A DNA stretch of 6,882 bases, taken from positions 1-6,882 of the forward strand of contig NYWX01000035.1 in the NCBI GenBank assembly GCA_002685275.1. Reading direction: 5' to 3'. Origin of the DNA: Gammaproteobacteria bacterium. GTDB lineage: Bacteria > Pseudomonadota > Gammaproteobacteria > Woeseiales > Woeseiaceae. The number at the start of each line of letters is the position of its first letter. Position 1 is the first letter of the stretch. Made by a program: the position numbers and the translations under genes. The notes under the pieces are model-generated. The model searched no databases, was not told the DNA's origin, and saw nothing but the letters and a program-made list of their open reading frames with translations. Shown one piece after another: positions 5,668 through 6,882 of this stretch.

Positions 5668-6882
5668 ATGTTCCTGAAAAATACTCTTGTTTTCCTCGTA
5701 TCCCTTACTCTTATCGCTTGTGTAAGTGAAAGCGAAAACAGTGAATCAAGCTCTGCCAGTGTCAATGAAACATTTGATTTTACTGGCATGATTGCCAATT
5801 ATGCTGATGAAGTAATAATTCCCTCATATCAAAATTTCTCAGATGAAATTAAAGCATTGAACGCCCCTTCCGGACCTATAACAACTTATTGCAATAGCAT
5901 AGGACAAGCCAATGAAGCATTAGATTTGGAAACAGCTCAGATAGCTTGGCGTTCAGCAATGACAACTTGGCAGGAAGCAGAGACAATACTCGTCGGGCCA
6001 GCGCTTGATAATAGCGGTCAACTAAGAAATAAGATTTATTCTTTTTTCTCAAACGCGCCATTAAGTGCATGCGCAATAGATCAAGCGGTTGTTCTGGCTC
6101 AAGACCCTCAATTTGATATTACAACTAGGTCAAATAACCAAAGAGGAATAGATACACTTGAGTATTTGCTTTTCAATGATGATATTACTCACAATTGTCC
6201 CGCTCAAATAGTTGAAACACAAAACTGGAATGCACTTTCAATTCAAGATCGCGTAAATCAAAGATGTGATTTTGCAAAAATAATTGTTGATGATCTTGAG
6301 GATTCATCTGAAAATTTAGTAAATGCTTGGGCCCCAATTGGAAATAACTTTCGGTCAACTTTCATAGACCCAAAGAATATAAGCACCAGTTTTGAATCGC
6401 TTTCCGATGCGTTGTTTTACATTGAACTTGAAGCTAAAGATGCAAAATTAGGCATTCCTACAGGTATCAACAATGGTTGTAGCGAACTAACTTGTATTGA
6501 ATCTGTTGAGTCGAGCTACAGCGATTCTGGTTTAGAAAATATTAAAGCTAATCTCAATGGGTTTAAGAATGCTTTGACTGGAATTAATGGCTTGGGATTT
6601 GATGATATTGTTGCAGCTAAAGGCTTTTCATCAGTAACCCAAGAGTTTCTAAGCAACGTTACAAAAGCAATTAATTTAATAGATTCGATGGACGACACTC
6701 TATTAGAGCAAGTACAGCAAATTGAAAACAGTGGATCTGATACTGATTGCCTAAACAGTCAGGCAAACCCAGAAGGAGTTCAGACTGTTCCTGTTTGCAG
6801 TCTTCATGGATATTTAAAACGAATATCAGACAGCTTGCGTACTGAATTCATCACCATTGTTGATGTCGACCTACCTACAAGA
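5668..6882 (+). CDS. Imelysin-family (M75-like) iron-regulated lipoprotein, 3' end cut by window edge
   Basis: The frame is open from ATG 5668-5670 to the right edge, 405 codons, and I translated it by hand. A short signal peptide ends in lipobox LIAC with the acylated Cys at 18, then a Ser/Glu/Asn-rich linker. The imelysin fold follows: the AQIAWRSAMTTWQEAE helix (90-105), typical of the family, and QRGIDTLEYLLF (158-169), which occupies the place of the GxHxxE motif with Asp instead of His. Cys residues at 75, 135, 177, 200, 271, 276, 361 and 377 could form disulfides. Family members are 400-430 residues, so few are missing. Imelysin-like proteins are linked to bacterial iron uptake, and despite the M75 label peptidase activity is doubtful. 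The ribosome site is weak (AGG at 5654-5656). A Fur-like box overlaps the promoter. Downstream genes lie outside the window. Confidence 0.92.
   Translation, partial: MFLKNTLVFLVSLTLIACVSESENSESSSASVNETFDFTGMIANYADEVIIPSYQNFSDEIKALNAPSGPITTYCNSIGQANEALDLETAQIAWRSAMTTWQEAETILVGPALDNSGQLRNKIYSFFSNAPLSACAIDQAVVLAQDPQFDITTRSNNQRGIDTLEYLLFNDDITHNCPAQIVETQNWNALSIQDRVNQRCDFAKIIVDDLEDSSENLVNAWAPIGNNFRSTFIDPKNISTSFESLSDALFYIELEAKDAKLGIPTGINNGCSELTCIESVESSYSDSGLENIKANLNGFKNALTGINGLGFDDIVAAKGFSSVTQEFLSNVTKAINLIDSMDDTLLEQVQQIENSGSDTDCLNSQANPEGVQTVPVCSLHGYLKRISDSLRTEFITIVDVDLPTR

Noticed and set aside
5876..6698. Minus-strand open frames at 5876-6076 and 6516-6698
   Set aside because: Antisense to the imelysin gene, short, with no supporting signals.

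Overview
The window looks like part of the chromosome of an AT-rich, Gram-negative bacterium. A marine or aquatic gammaproteobacterium is the most likely source, judging from three lipoprotein signal peptides, a Blc-type outer-membrane lipocalin, Fur-type operators and the family mix. The genus cannot be named from this sequence. There are six protein genes and no RNA gene, insertion sequence or CRISPR array.

Left block (1 to about 3650, all minus strand). This is a tight lipid-modification gene set, read from right to left. It starts with a SAM-dependent methyltransferase of the cyclopropane-fatty-acid-synthase / coclaurine-N-methyltransferase type (2482-3531). Next come a DUF1295 membrane protein of the steroid-5-alpha-reductase-like superfamily (1603-2397), a Blc-type lipocalin lipoprotein (1048-1590) and an FAD-dependent amine-oxidase-like oxidoreductase (COG2907 type) that runs off the left edge (1-1043). 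The last three genes are separated by only 12 and 4 bases and appear translationally coupled. Methylation of an unsaturated acyl chain, followed by redox tailoring and lipid carriage to the outer membrane, is a reasonable inference. The exact product is unknown.

Middle (3532-3719). A strong intrinsic terminator ends the gene to its right. An AT-rich segment with a possible promoter and a perfect 7-1-7 palindrome precedes the methyltransferase.

Right block (3720-6882). Two divergent lipoprotein genes flank a 295-base control region. On the minus strand is a DUF4856-family lipoprotein with a thrombospondin-type-3 calcium-binding segment (3720-5372). On the plus strand is an imelysin-family lipoprotein (5668 to the right edge, probably missing only a few residues). 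The control region holds three Fur-like boxes. One sits on a good minus-strand promoter, one on the presumed plus-strand -10, and one is a perfect palindrome between them. This points to an iron-starvation-induced, cell-surface iron-acquisition locus.

The most interesting points are the DUF4856/imelysin pair under shared Fur-like control, a GxHxx(D/E)-like motif in the DUF4856 protein, a perfect 12-base inverted repeat enclosing one Fur box, and the methyltransferase-DUF1295-lipocalin-oxidoreductase operon as a candidate pathway for an unusual membrane fatty acid.
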